The position numbers were made by a program, and so were the translations under genes. 57,744 nt of DNA from Gammaproteobacteria bacterium (lineage in GTDB: Bacteria > Pseudomonadota > Gammaproteobacteria > Pseudomonadales > Azotimanducaceae): NCBI GenBank assembly GCA_027297435.1, contig JAPUIA010000114.1, positions 1 through 57,744 of the forward strand, written 5' to 3'. The notes below the pieces were generated by a model, which had not been told where the DNA came from, did not search any database, and saw only the letters and a program-made list of their open reading frames with translations. How positions within the stretch are numbered: the stretch's first letter is position 1; every line of letters starts with the position of its first letter. Positions 44,950 to 53,231 of the stretch are shown here, one piece after another.

Positions 44950-45757
44950 TACCGACGTCAAGGCCGCGGACGGCCCAAACAAGGTTACGGACACCCCGGA
45001 CGAAGTTAGGGACGACCACGACGAGCTCGTGGACGCCAACGAACAACCGTTCATGGACCATGTCATCGAGCTTCGCTCGCGCATCTTGCGCGGGCTCGCG
45101 ACCGTATTGGTGTTGTTCGTACCGATCTACTTCGTCGCGAACGAACTTTACGAGTTCATAGCAGCGCCGTTGATGGCGCATTTGCCCGACGACGGCAATA
45201 TGATCGCGACGGAGGTCGCCTCGCCGTTTCTAACGCCGTTCAAGTTGGCCATCTACATGGCCATATTCGTCGGCATGCCGTTCATCTTGCATCAAGCGTG
45301 GTCGTTCATCTCACCCGGCCTCTACAAGCACGAGAAGAAATTCGCGCTACCGTTGTTGTTCTCGAGCGTGATGCTGTTCTATCTCGGCATGGCATTCGCC
45401 TATTTCCTGGTCTTCCCGCTGGTTTTCGCATTCATGGCAGCCGTTACACCCGAAGGCGTGACCATGATGACGGACATCAACCGTTACCTCGACTTCGTTC
45501 TGACGATGTTCTTCGCATTCGGCCTCGCGTTCGAGATTCCCATCGCAACGCTGCTGCTGGTCTGGTCGGGTATCGCCACCGCCCAGAGCATCGCTGACAA
45601 GCGCCCCTACGTAATCGTCGGGTGCTTTGTCGTTGGCATGCTGTTGACCCCGCCGGACGTGATCTCGCAGCTGCTCCTCGCGGTGCCGACGTGGGTGCTT
45701 TTCGAGATTGGCATCTTGCTCTCTAGGTTGACCGAGAAACGCAACGAGCTCGCCTGA
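44942..45757 (+). CDS. tatC: Sec-independent translocase subunit TatC
   Basis: The 271-residue protein has a long acidic cytoplasmic N terminus (1-38), then [13 protein letters not shown] and six transmembrane helices. The conserved [33 protein letters not shown] region is present in pieces over about 94-125. The C terminus [19 protein letters not shown] is typical. It reads the twin-arginine signal peptide. The next gene begins directly at its stop. Confidence 0.97.
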   Translation: MADTDVKAADGPNKVTDTPDEVRDDHDELVDANEQPFMDHVIELRSRILRGLATVLVLFVPIYFVANELYEFIAAPLMAHLPDDGNMIATEVASPFLTPFKLAIYMAIFVGMPFILHQAWSFISPGLYKHEKKFALPLLFSSVMLFYLGMAFAYFLVFPLVFAFMAAVTPEGVTMMTDINRYLDFVLTMFFAFGLAFEIPIATLLLVWSGIATAQSIADKRPYVIVGCFVVGMLLTPPDVISQLLLAVPTWVLFEIGILLSRLTEKRNELA

Positions 45758-46273
45758 TTGGCCGATCCTGACGCCACGTTCTTGCCGTTTGAGCCCTCCA
45801 TGGCCGACGAACTCGTCAAGATGTGGCGCGCGAGCTTCAACCGGGCACTCGCGCCTTACCGCAACAGTCACAGCATTGAAGAGCAGACTCGGTTTTTACT
45901 GGAAACTCAGAGCCAGCGAGCGGTCGTCACCGTCGCACTCAATGATGATCGGACGATCATGGGTTTCATGGCACAAGCATCTCAATCCATCGAGCAACTC
46001 TACCTGCACGTCGATCACCAGGGTCAAGGGTTGGGCGCGGCATTTTTGCAGCGCGCCAAAGCCGTATCGCCGATGCACCTGCACCTGTACACCTTTCAAC
46101 GCAATCTGAAAGCCCGCCGCTTCTACCAAAGGCACGGCTTTCGCGAGATCGGTTATGGTCACGAGAATATGGAAGGTCTGGCGGATGTGGAGCTGGAATG
46201 GAAGGTGACGGAACGGATCGCGGCTCAAGCCGCTCCTACCTTTCTAGCAAAAAAGTCACCGGCCCGTCGTTAA
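45758..46273 (+). CDS. GNAT family N-acetyltransferase
   Basis: This 171-residue protein begins with a TTG immediately after the tatC stop (an alternative ATG is at 45800, but it would clip the first GNAT strand). The acetyl-CoA loop HVDHQGQGLGAAFL (about 86-99) and ARRFYQRHGFREIG (about 118-131) are clear. The last 17 or so codons read through a REP element and the antisense strand of dtd, ending in a basic tail. The substrate is unknown. Confidence 0.85.
   Translation: MADPDATFLPFEPSMADELVKMWRASFNRALAPYRNSHSIEEQTRFLLETQSQRAVVTVALNDDRTIMGFMAQASQSIEQLYLHVDHQGQGLGAAFLQRAKAVSPMHLHLYTFQRNLKARRFYQRHGFREIGYGHENMEGLADVELEWKVTERIAAQAAPTFLAKKSPARR
46217..46239 (-). repeat. GTAG-type REP palindrome at the end of dtd
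   Basis: On the minus strand GTAGGAGCGGCTTGAGCCGC (46239-46220) differs at one base from the copy at 34139-34120. The TAG of the head is the dtd stop codon, exactly as in the protease copy. The plus strand of the same element is read as codons of the GNAT gene tail. Confidence 0.85.
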
Positions 46274-46673
46274 CCAAAGCCACCTGCATGTCGGCCCCGA
46301 AGCGTCCCGTCTGAACGTCCGGGCAGTGCGCGGCCAGCACCGACGCGTACGCCTCACAGAGTTGTTCGGCAAGCGCCGGTGCAGCCGCGCCGCTGAAACC
46401 GGGACGTTTACCCTTGCTGGTGTCACCCGCCAACGTGAATTGAGAGACCACGAGTATCGCGCCGCCGATCTCCATCACCGAGCGGTTCATGGGTTTCTCG
46501 TTATCGGGAAATATTCTGAGACCCAACGTCTTGTCGGCCAACCATTGCACCTGATCCATTTGATCGTCGGGAAACACACCGACAAACGCCAGCAAGCCTC
46601 GAGAAATAGTCGCAATTCGCGAGTTGGCAACTGTAACCGAAGCTTCAGATACGCGCTGTAACAGCACTCTCAT
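46236..46673 (-). CDS. dtd: D-aminoacyl-tRNA deacylase
   Basis: The 145-residue enzyme removes D-amino acids from tRNA. It has [15 protein letters not shown] at the start, the SQFTLAGDTSKGKRPGFSGAA active-site block (in pieces about 76-97) and the cross-dimer NDGPVTFLLER end with its Gly-Pro motif. It ends in a REP-supplied TAG. It starts with an ATG overlapping the typA stop, so the pair is coupled. Confidence 0.95.
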   Translation of the reverse strand: MRVLLQRVSEASVTVANSRIATISRGLLAFVGVFPDDQMDQVQWLADKTLGLRIFPDNEKPMNRSVMEIGGAILVVSQFTLAGDTSKGKRPGFSGAAAPALAEQLCEAYASVLAAHCPDVQTGRFGADMQVALVNDGPVTFLLER

Positions 46674-48481
46674 CGGCTTCCCGCATTAGCCGCACGTTTG
46701 CGTTCCGTCGCGGTCAGGTAACGCTTGCGCACCCGTATGGCTTTCGGCGTCACCTCGACGAGTTCATCATCGTTGATGAACTCGAGCGCCGCCTCTAGTC
46801 CGAGCTCTAAGGGTGCAGTGAGCAAAACGTTCTCATCGCTACCCGCTGCTCGAATGTTGGTGAGCTTCTTCTCCTTCATGGGGTTGACCGTCAGATCATT
46901 ATCCCGACTATGCACGCCGACCACCATGCCTTCGTATATGGGATCGTTTGGCCGGATCATCATGCGACCACGATTTTGCAAATTGAAAATCGCAAACGCG
47001 ACGGCCTTGCCTTCGCCGTTGGAGATCAGCACACCGTTGCCACGCCTGCCGATACCTGCAGCCACCTTGGGCGCGAATCCCGCCGCAGCGTACGTCATGA
47101 GGCCGCTGCCCGACGTGATCGACAGAAAGCTTGGGCGAAACCCCATCAACCCGCGGGTCGGAATGCGGTACTCGAGCTGTACCCTGCCACGCCCATCCGA
47201 GACCATCTGCTTGAGTTCGCCGCGACGTGCGCCGAGCGCTTCCATGACCTTGCCTTGATGAACTTCTTCTACATCGACGCTGAGCTGTTCGAACGGTTCG
47301 CATAACACGTCGTCTACTTCCTTGTCGATGACGTGAGGCCTCGACAGGGCCAGCTCGTAACCTTCCCTGCGCATGGTCTCGATGAGCACCGACAAGTGCA
47401 GCTCTCCGCGGCCCGAGATGAGAAACCGGTCGGGGTCGTCGGTCTCCTCGACGTTCAACGCTACGTTGTGCGAAGCCTCCCGCAGCAGCCGCTCTTTGAG
47501 TTGCCGGCTGGTCAGGTAGTCACCTTCGCGCCCGGCAAACGGGGAGGTGTTCACACAGAACGTCATCTGCAAGGTTGGCTCATCTATAGACAACGGCGAC
47601 CGCGCTTCGGGACATTCGACATCACAGATGGTGTCGGAGATGCCGATGCCGCTCACACCACTGACGCACACTATATCGCCGGCTTCTGCAACCTCTCGCG
47701 CAACACGCTCGATACCGTGGTAGCCAAACACGTTCAACACCCGCGCTTTATGCATCGTCCCGTGCCGATCGACCACCACCACCGGCATGTTACGAGACAC
47801 CCGGCCTCGACTGATGCGCCCGATACCCATGACGCCCACGTAAGTCGAGTATTCCAGGGCACTGATCTGCATCTGCAGATAGCCGTCGACATCGACATCG
47901 GGCGGCGGCACCCGTGCAACAATCGTATCCAGCAACGGCTGCATATCCTCGGCAAGCTCATCCGGCTCGAGACCGGCTACACCGTCGGTCGCCGAGGTGT
48001 AGACCACCGGAAAATCGAGCTGGGCGTCATGCGCACCCAGACTGTCAAAGAGATCGAACACCTCGTCGATCACGCGATAAGGCTCGGCGGCCGGCCGGTC
48101 GATCTTGTTGACGACGACGATGGGGCTTAGTCCGGCGGCGAAGGCTTTCTGAGTCACGAACCGCGTCTGCGGCATCGGCCCTTCGACCGCGTCGACCAAC
48201 AGCAACACGGAGTCGACCATCGACATGATGCGTTCCACTTCACCACCGAAGTCGGCATGTCCCGGGGTATCGACGATGTTGATCCGATAACCGGCGTACT
48301 CTATTGCGGTATTCTTCGAAAGAATCGTGATGCCCCGTTCCTTCTCGAGTTCGTTCGAGTCCATGACCCGTTCGTCGGCGTCCACCGTCCCGGTCTGCTG
48401 AAGCAACCGATCAACGAGGGTGGTTTTGCCATGATCGACATGTGCGATGATGGCGACGTTGCGGAGGTTTGATTGGGGCAC
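46670..48481 (-). CDS. typA: Ribosome-binding translational GTPase TypA/BipA
   Basis: This 603-residue protein has G1 [10 protein letters not shown] (14-23), G2 GITI, G3 [15 protein letters not shown]4 NKIDRP, then EF-G-like domains and the BipA C-terminal domain ([13 protein letters not shown]-like [12 protein letters not shown]). Known role: helps ribosome assembly and stress adaptation. It is divergent from the PP-loop gene across 54 bases and upstream of dtd. Confidence 0.97.
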   Translation of the reverse strand: MPQSNLRNVAIIAHVDHGKTTLVDRLLQQTGTVDADERVMDSNELEKERGITILSKNTAIEYAGYRINIVDTPGHADFGGEVERIMSMVDSVLLLVDAVEGPMPQTRFVTQKAFAAGLSPIVVVNKIDRPAAEPYRVIDEVFDLFDSLGAHDAQLDFPVVYTSATDGVAGLEPDELAEDMQPLLDTIVARVPPPDVDVDGYLQMQISALEYSTYVGVMGIGRISRGRVSRNMPVVVVDRHGTMHKARVLNVFGYHGIERVAREVAEAGDIVCVSGVSGIGISDTICDVECPEARSPLSIDEPTLQMTFCVNTSPFAGREGDYLTSRQLKERLLREASHNVALNVEETDDPDRFLISGRGELHLSVLIETMRREGYELALSRPHVIDKEVDDVLCEPFEQLSVDVEEVHQGKVMEALGARRGELKQMVSDGRGRVQLEYRIPTRGLMGFRPSFLSITSGSGLMTYAAAGFAPKVAAGIGRRGNGVLISNGEGKAVAFAIFNLQNRGRMMIRPNDPIYEGMVVGVHSRDNDLTVNPMKEKKLTNIRAAGSDENVLLTAPLELGLEAALEFINDDELVEVTPKAIRVRKRYLTATERKRAANAGSR

Positions 48482-48535
48482 TAAACTTCGCGGCCGTTTG
48501 AATAGATCGGTTGCGGGTCAAAAAGGGTCGCGAGT

Positions 48536-49585
48536 ATGGCGGAACAGATTAAGGCTGTCGCGCTCATTTCGGGCGGTCTCGACTCGATGCTCGCCGCGAA
48601 AGTGGTGATGCAGCAGGGCGTGTACGTGGAGGGCATCAACTTCTACACCGGGTTTTGCGTCGAAGGCCACACCCACGCCATTCGCGCGAAGGACCGCGCC
48701 AAGCCGAAGCGCAACAACGCGCTTTGGGTTGCCGAACAGCTTGGCATAAAGCTGCACATCATCGACGTCATCGACGAGTACAAAGACGTGCTCTTGAACC
48801 CCAAACACGGTTACGGCAAGCACCTGAACCCGTGTCTCGACTGCAAGATCTTCATGGTGAAAAAGACCCTGGCCTGGGGTTTCATGGAAGAGCGTGGCTT
48901 CGACTTCATCGTTACCGGCGAAGTCATCGGCCAACGACCGAAGAGCCAACGCAAGGAAACGATGCCGGTGATCGCGCGCGAGTCCGGAGCCGACGACCGG
49001 CTGCTGCGACCGCTTTGTGCGAAAAACCTACCTCCCACGTTGCCGGAGCGTGAAGGCTGGGTGCAACGCGAGGCCTTGTTCGACTTCCACGGCCGCAACC
49101 GCAAACCGCAGATCGAGCTAGCGCAAAGCTTCGGCTTCACCGATTGGGCACAACCCGCCGGGGGTTGTTGCTTCCTCACCGACGAGCACTACGCGCAAAA
49201 GCTCTCCGACCTCTGGCGGACTCGGGGCAGCCGTGACTACGAGCTCGACGACATCATGCTGCTGAAGGTGGGACGCCACATTCGCCCGGCGCCACATTTC
49301 AAGCTCATCGTCGGCCGCGAGGAGGGGGAAAACCAGTATCTCGAAGGCTACCGCAAGCAGTTCGTCGCGCTACGGCCATTGAGTCACAAGGGCCCGTTGT
49401 GCCTGATCGACGGGACGCCGAGCGCCGCGGACATCGAATTGGCCGCCCGGGTGCTCGCCCGCTACAGTCAGGGGAGGAGCGCCGATCACGTCACCATCGT
49501 CGCCGAGGAACCCAACGGGGTTGCCCGGGACCTCGAGGTAGTGCCGCTGCCACCCATGGAAATCCCGACGGCCTGGCATGTCTAG
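48536..49585 (+). CDS. PP-loop ATP pyrophosphatase, MnmA/ThiI-related putative tRNA or sulfur transferase
   Basis: The 349-residue protein has an N-terminal PP-loop, ALISGGLDSMLAAK (SGGLDS at 12-17), which adenylates a target. It has a CxxC in LNPCLDCKIF (Cys100, Cys103), similar to the first cysteine site of MnmA, further Cys41 and Cys161, and a CC pair in PAGGCCFLTDE (Cys211-212). The C-terminal third (about 235-349) is unlike MnmA. It is annotated in many genomes only as a tRNA-thiolation-like protein. The overlapping TusA-type gene downstream makes sulfur transfer the likely chemistry; the acceptor is unknown. Confidence 0.75.
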   Translation: MAEQIKAVALISGGLDSMLAAKVVMQQGVYVEGINFYTGFCVEGHTHAIRAKDRAKPKRNNALWVAEQLGIKLHIIDVIDEYKDVLLNPKHGYGKHLNPCLDCKIFMVKKTLAWGFMEERGFDFIVTGEVIGQRPKSQRKETMPVIARESGADDRLLRPLCAKNLPPTLPEREGWVQREALFDFHGRNRKPQIELAQSFGFTDWAQPAGGCCFLTDEHYAQKLSDLWRTRGSRDYELDDIMLLKVGRHIRPAPHFKLIVGREEGENQYLEGYRKQFVALRPLSHKGPLCLIDGTPSAADIELAARVLARYSQGRSADHVTIVAEEPNGVARDLEVVPLPPMEIPTAWHV

Positions 49586-49826
49586 CCCGCCCACACCAAT
49601 ACTTGAAACCTTGGACGCTCGGGGGTTACTGTGTCCGCTTCCGGTGATCAGGACGCAAGACACAATAACCAACCTGGCGCCGGGAACCTTGCTTGATGTG
49701 CTAGCCACCGACCCCGGGACCCTGCACGACATTCCTGCCTGGTGCAGGGTGCACGGCCACGAGGTGGTGGAGACGGAGCGGGAAGGGCGGGACATTCGTA
49801 TACGCGTCAAAGTCGTAGCGACTTGA
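49578..49826 (+). CDS. TusA-like sulfurtransferase
   Basis: The 82-residue protein has LDARGLLCPLPVIRTQDTI, the TusA/SirA motif with the persulfide-carrying Cys19 in CPLP, and the family's two-layer fold length. Its ATG overlaps the PP-loop gene stop by eight bases, which strongly links the two. Canonical TusA feeds sulfur through TusBCD/E to MnmA; none of those partners is in this window. Confidence 0.88.
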   Translation: MSSPPTPILETLDARGLLCPLPVIRTQDTITNLAPGTLLDVLATDPGTLHDIPAWCRVHGHEVVETEREGRDIRIRVKVVAT

Positions 49827-49849
49827 AGCGTCGCCAGCGACGTTCAGCC

Positions 49850-49896
49850 GCACCTTTTTGGTGCTCGCGCTAAGCGTATGCGCACCGTTAGCGCGC
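49850..49896 (+). promoter_or_regulatory. NtrC-binding enhancer sites upstream of glnA
   Basis: Site 1, GCACC-TTTTT-GGTGC (49850-49864), is a perfect match to the core NtrC consensus. Site 2 at 49882-49896 has a good left half (GCACC) and a weak right half (CGCGC). Their centres are 32 bases apart, three helical turns, the spacing known for E. coli glnA. They lie about 118 and 86 bases before the predicted sigma-54 start. Confidence 0.7.
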
Positions 49897-49948
49897 GATA
49901 GTGAGTGCTTACTCACCACGTGAGGCCATATACATACCAATCGACGCG

Positions 49949-49964
49949 TGGCATGTAACTTGCC
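49949..49964 (+). promoter_or_regulatory. Sigma-54 promoter of glnA
   Basis: TGGCATGTAACTTGCC contains the invariant GG (49950-49951) and GC (49962-49963) with ten bases between, and matches TGGCAyrN4TTGCw. The predicted start is near 49975, 24 bases before the glnA ATG. With the NtrC sites upstream this is a complete nitrogen-regulated promoter. Confidence 0.88.
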
Positions 49965-49998
49965 TTCTAAAATCGGACCAGCAGGAGCGGAACAAACG

Positions 49999-51411
49999 AT
50001 GTCAGACAATACCTTGAAACTGATAACAGACAACGACGTGAGATGGGTAGATTTGCGGTTCACGGACCCCCGGGGCAAGGAACAGCACACCACCATCCCA
50101 GCCAACCGCGTAGACGCAGACACGTTCATCGATGGGATCATGTTCGACGGTTCGTCCATCGCTGGATGGAAGAGCATCGACGACTCGGACATGATACTGA
50201 TGCCGGATGACGAGACGTCGGTTCTCGATCCGTTTCGTGACGAAGCAACCCTGAACCTGCGTTGCGACATCATCGAACCCCTCACCATGCAGCCCTACGA
50301 GCGCGACCCACGTTCCATCGCGAAGAAGGCAGAAGCCTATCTGACATCGACCGGCATCGGCGATACCGCGTACTTCGGTCCCGAGCTGGAATTCTTCGTG
50401 TTCGACGACGTGAAGTTCAAGGTCGAGATGAGCGGCGCTTCCTACTCCGTCAGCGCCGAAGAAGCCGCATGGGAATCCGGCGCCGATTTCGAAGGCGGCA
50501 ACCTCGGCCACCGACCCCGCGTCAAAGGCGGTTACTTCCCGGTACCGCCGGTCGACTCCGCCGCCGATCTACGAGCCGCTATGTGTGCGGCGATGCAGGC
50601 CATGGGGTTGGATGTCGAGGTGCACCACCACGAGGTGGGTACGGCATGCCAGGCCGAGATTGGCGTGCGCTTCAACACGCTGGTGCGAAAGGCCGACGAA
50701 ACCCAGATCTACAAGTACTGCGTGCACAACGTGGCCGATGCCTATGGCAAGACCGCAACCTTCATGCCGAAACCACTCGTTGGCGACAATGGCAACGGCA
50801 TGCACGTGCACCAGTCGATCTTCTCGGGCGATACGAACGTGTTCCATGGCGACGCCTATGCCGGTGTGTCCGAAGCCGCACTCTTCTACATCGGCGGGAT
50901 CATCAAGCACGCGCGCGCGATCAACGCGTTCTCGAATGCAAGCACCAACTCCTACAAGCGTCTGGTGCCCGGCTTCGAAGCGCCGGTATTGCTCGCCTAC
51001 TCGGCGCGCAACCGCTCAGCCGGGATACGCGTGCCCTACATTCAGCGCAATAATCCGAAGGGCTATCGCCTAGAGGTGCGTTTTCCCGACAACACCGGCA
51101 ACCCCTACCTGACCTTCGCCGCGATGCTGATGGCCGGCCTCGACGGCATCAAGAACGAGATGCACCCCGGCGACGCACTCGACAAGGATATGTACGAACT
51201 GTCGCCCGAGGAGCTCGAAGGGGTGCCGACGGTTGCCTCGTCCCTCGAGCAGGCCATGGCGGCACTCGATCAAGACCGCGCGTTCCTGAACGCTGGCGAT
51301 GTGTTCACCAACAGCACGATAGACGGCTATCTAGCCCTCAAACAGGAAGAGGTCGATTATCTGAATGCAACCACCCACCCCGTCGAGTTCGAGATGTACT
51401 ACAGCGTCTAG
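49999..51411 (+). CDS. glnA: Glutamine synthetase, type I
   Basis: The 470-residue dodecameric enzyme makes glutamine from glutamate, ammonium and [13 protein letters not shown] (48-57), [11 protein letters not shown] (126-136), [10 protein letters not shown] (264-273) and [10 protein letters not shown] are present. The adenylylation Tyr is Tyr399 in [11 protein letters not shown], so GlnE control is expected. ATG 49999 has an AGGAG 12 bases upstream; a GTG at 49948 would lie inside the sigma-54 promoter. It is controlled by sigma-54 and NtrC, and ends in a strong terminator. Confidence 0.97.
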   Translation: MSDNTLKLITDNDVRWVDLRFTDPRGKEQHTTIPANRVDADTFIDGIMFDGSSIAGWKSIDDSDMILMPDDETSVLDPFRDEATLNLRCDIIEPLTMQPYERDPRSIAKKAEAYLTSTGIGDTAYFGPELEFFVFDDVKFKVEMSGASYSVSAEEAAWESGADFEGGNLGHRPRVKGGYFPVPPVDSAADLRAAMCAAMQAMGLDVEVHHHEVGTACQAEIGVRFNTLVRKADETQIYKYCVHNVADAYGKTATFMPKPLVGDNGNGMHVHQSIFSGDTNVFHGDAYAGVSEAALFYIGGIIKHARAINAFSNASTNSYKRLVPGFEAPVLLAYSARNRSAGIRVPYIQRNNPKGYRLEVRFPDNTGNPYLTFAAMLMAGLDGIKNEMHPGDALDKDMYELSPEELEGVPTVASSLEQAMAALDQDRAFLNAGDVFTNSTIDGYLALKQEEVDYLNATTHPVEFEMYYSV

Positions 51412-51432
51412 GGCGATGTAAGTAGCCTCACG

Positions 51433-51472
51433 AAAAAGCCCCAAATTTGATAACAGTTTCGGGCTTTTTTTT
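51433..51472 (+). terminator. Intrinsic terminator after glnA
   Basis: AAAAAGCCC (51433-51441) pairs with GGGCTTTTT (51461-51469), with a 19-base loop and continuing Ts (to 51472). It lies 21 bases after the glnA stop and separates glnA from the DUF4124 and ntrBC genes. Confidence 0.85.
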
Positions 51473-51529
51473 GCCCGTCCGTGGTCCAATATGGGTCGAT
51501 CGAATAAACCACTACTCGCTGGACGGGCT

Positions 51530-52114
51530 ATGTCTAATCGAACAGTCGTGAACCTCGTCGTCCTGGCAGCACTGGCGCTGGCCTACGGCGCTGCGGACGC
51601 GGGCACCCGAATCTACAAAACTGTCGACGCGGACGGCAATGTCGTCTTTACCGACGTCCCGCCGCTGGACACATCCAAGTCGCAAGAGGTCAAGATTGGC
51701 GTGTCCAACACGTTCGAGAATCCGCAACGAGAACTCGGGGCGCGCCAGGTATGGAACGCCGGCCAGGACGGTGAGGAAGCGCCGGCCGAGACCGAATTCG
51801 CCTACCACTTGGCGGTTATCGTCGCACCGGAAAATGACGCCTCGCTGCGCGAGAATGCCGGCAACGTATCGGTCAGGACGCGGATTAGCCCGAGGTTGCG
51901 GCCCGGGCACAAGCTGCGCTTGCTGGTCGATGAATCCCCCCTAGGACGCCTGATCAGCACCTCCGAATTCGCGCTGACCAACGTCGATCGCGGCTCCCAT
52001 ACGCTGCGCCTACAAATCGTCAATCAGGCAGGCGCCGTGATATTCGACGGCCCCGGCAGCACGTTTCATCTTCAGCGCACCTCGATATTGCGATCTGCTC
52101 GAAGTACCAACTGA
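51530..52114 (+). CDS. DUF4124-domain secreted protein
   Basis: The 194-residue protein starts at ATG 51530 and has a signal peptide (LVVLAALALAYGAADA, cut near residue 25). A DUF4124 motif follows directly (RIYKTVDADGNVVFTDVPP), with a C-terminal beta-rich segment that looks like an immunoglobulin-type fold (TSEFALTNVDRGSHTLRLQIVNQAG in pieces, about 145-175). Its role is unknown. Such genes recur between glnA and ntrB in gammaproteobacteria, but the link with nitrogen is not established. Confidence 0.85.
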   Translation: MSNRTVVNLVVLAALALAYGAADAGTRIYKTVDADGNVVFTDVPPLDTSKSQEVKIGVSNTFENPQRELGARQVWNAGQDGEEAPAETEFAYHLAVIVAPENDASLRENAGNVSVRTRISPRLRPGHKLRLLVDESPLGRLISTSEFALTNVDRGSHTLRLQIVNQAGAVIFDGPGSTFHLQRTSILRSARSTN

Positions 52115-52124
52115 CTCCCCGTTC

Positions 52125-52159
52125 TTGACCTAGAACGGTGCATGCACTATTTTGGTGCA
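52125..52159 (+). promoter_or_regulatory. ntrB promoter with overlapping NtrC operator
   Basis: TTGACC (52125-52130), 17 bases, TATTTT (52148-52153) forms a sigma-70 promoter with start near 52160. An NtrC site TGCAC-TATTTTG-GTGCA (52143-52159) covers the -10 box. This is the arrangement by which NtrC represses its own glnL promoter in E. coli. It also covers the upstream candidate start codons (TTG 52152, GTG 52155). Confidence 0.75.
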
Positions 52160-53231
52160 CTTGCAACCGTCACTCGAACAACAGGTCTTTGAGCATCAAA
52201 CCAGTGCGATCCTGGTGATCTCACGTGAGCTGACGATACTGAAGCTCAATCCCGCCGCCGAAGACCTGTTTGGTGTTAGCGGACAGCAATGCATGGGCCA
52301 GGGGTTGGCCGAGTTGTTCATCGAGTCCGAAAGCGTATTTGCCAATCTAGCCTCGACGACCCCACTCGAGCAGTCCTTCACCCACCGCCATCAATCGCTG
52401 GTGTTGCGTGGGGGCAACCGTCTGATCGTCGATTTGACGGTGGTGCCCATGGAGACCGACGGGCACCTGTTGATCGAGATACAGCCTCTCGATCGGCTGC
52501 TGCGCATCAATCAGGATGACCGCCTGATCAACGTGCAAGAAACCACGACCGAGCTGGTGCGGGGATTGGCCCACGAGGTGAAGAACCCGCTAGCCGGTAT
52601 CCGCGGTGCAGCACAGCTTCTCGAGCGGACCCTCGATGACGAGCGTTTGAGCGAATTCACCAACGTGATCATCCGCGAGACCGATCGGCTCACCGGGCTT
52701 GTCGACACCATGCTGGGCCCCAACCGTATCCCGAAAATCGCCCCGGTCAACGTGCACAAGGTTTTGGAGCACGTTGCCCAAGTCGCCGGCGCGAGCATGG
52801 ACACGCATCGAGGAATCGAGTTTCAACGCGACTACGATCCAAGCCTGCCGGACGTGGACGCCGACGAAGACCAGTTGATCCAGGCCTTTCTGAACATCGT
52901 CAGCAACGCCTGTCTCGCGTTGGCAGATACACCCGATCCGCGCATCACATTGCGCACACGAGCACTCAGGCAGTTCACCATTGCCGGCCGAAGACATCGG
53001 CTTGTCGCACAGATCGACGTCATCGACAACGGACCGGGCATCCCCGAACACCTGCAGGATCGCATCTTCTACCCGATGATCAGCGGCCGCGCCGGCGGCA
53101 CCGGACTCGGGCTCGCCATCACTCAAACCATCGTACGGCGCCATGACGGCATTCTCGAATGTCATAGCGAACCCGGCAACACACGGTTTTCCGTGATCTT
53201 GCCGCTCACCTTTGAGGACAATTCACCATGA
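52152..53231 (+). CDS. glnL: Nitrogen regulation sensor histidine kinase NtrB
   Basis: The 359-residue cytoplasmic kinase has an N-terminal PAS domain (about 16-120), the phospho-acceptor His141 in GLAHEVKNPLAGIRGAAQLLER, the N box NIVSNACLAL, the G1 box DNGPGIP and the G2 box GTGLGLAI. The start is uncertain: TTG 52152, GTG 52155 and TTG 52161 are all in frame, and the promoter predicted at 52125 would start transcription near 52160. That favours TTG 52161 and a leaderless message. The stop overlaps the ntrC ATG by four bases. Confidence 0.95.
   Translation: MVHLQPSLEQQVFEHQTSAILVISRELTILKLNPAAEDLFGVSGQQCMGQGLAELFIESESVFANLASTTPLEQSFTHRHQSLVLRGGNRLIVDLTVVPMETDGHLLIEIQPLDRLLRINQDDRLINVQETTTELVRGLAHEVKNPLAGIRGAAQLLERTLDDERLSEFTNVIIRETDRLTGLVDTMLGPNRIPKIAPVNVHKVLEHVAQVAGASMDTHRGIEFQRDYDPSLPDVDADEDQLIQAFLNIVSNACLALADTPDPRITLRTRALRQFTIAGRRHRLVAQIDVIDNGPGIPEHLQDRIFYPMISGRAGGTGLGLAITQTIVRRHDGILECHSEPGNTRFSVILPLTFEDNSP

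Noticed and set aside
49810-49844. Two small hairpins at and after the tusA-like stop
   Set aside because: Stems are short (5-7 pairs) with no T-run behind them, so I do not call a terminator. The second merges into the glnA control region.
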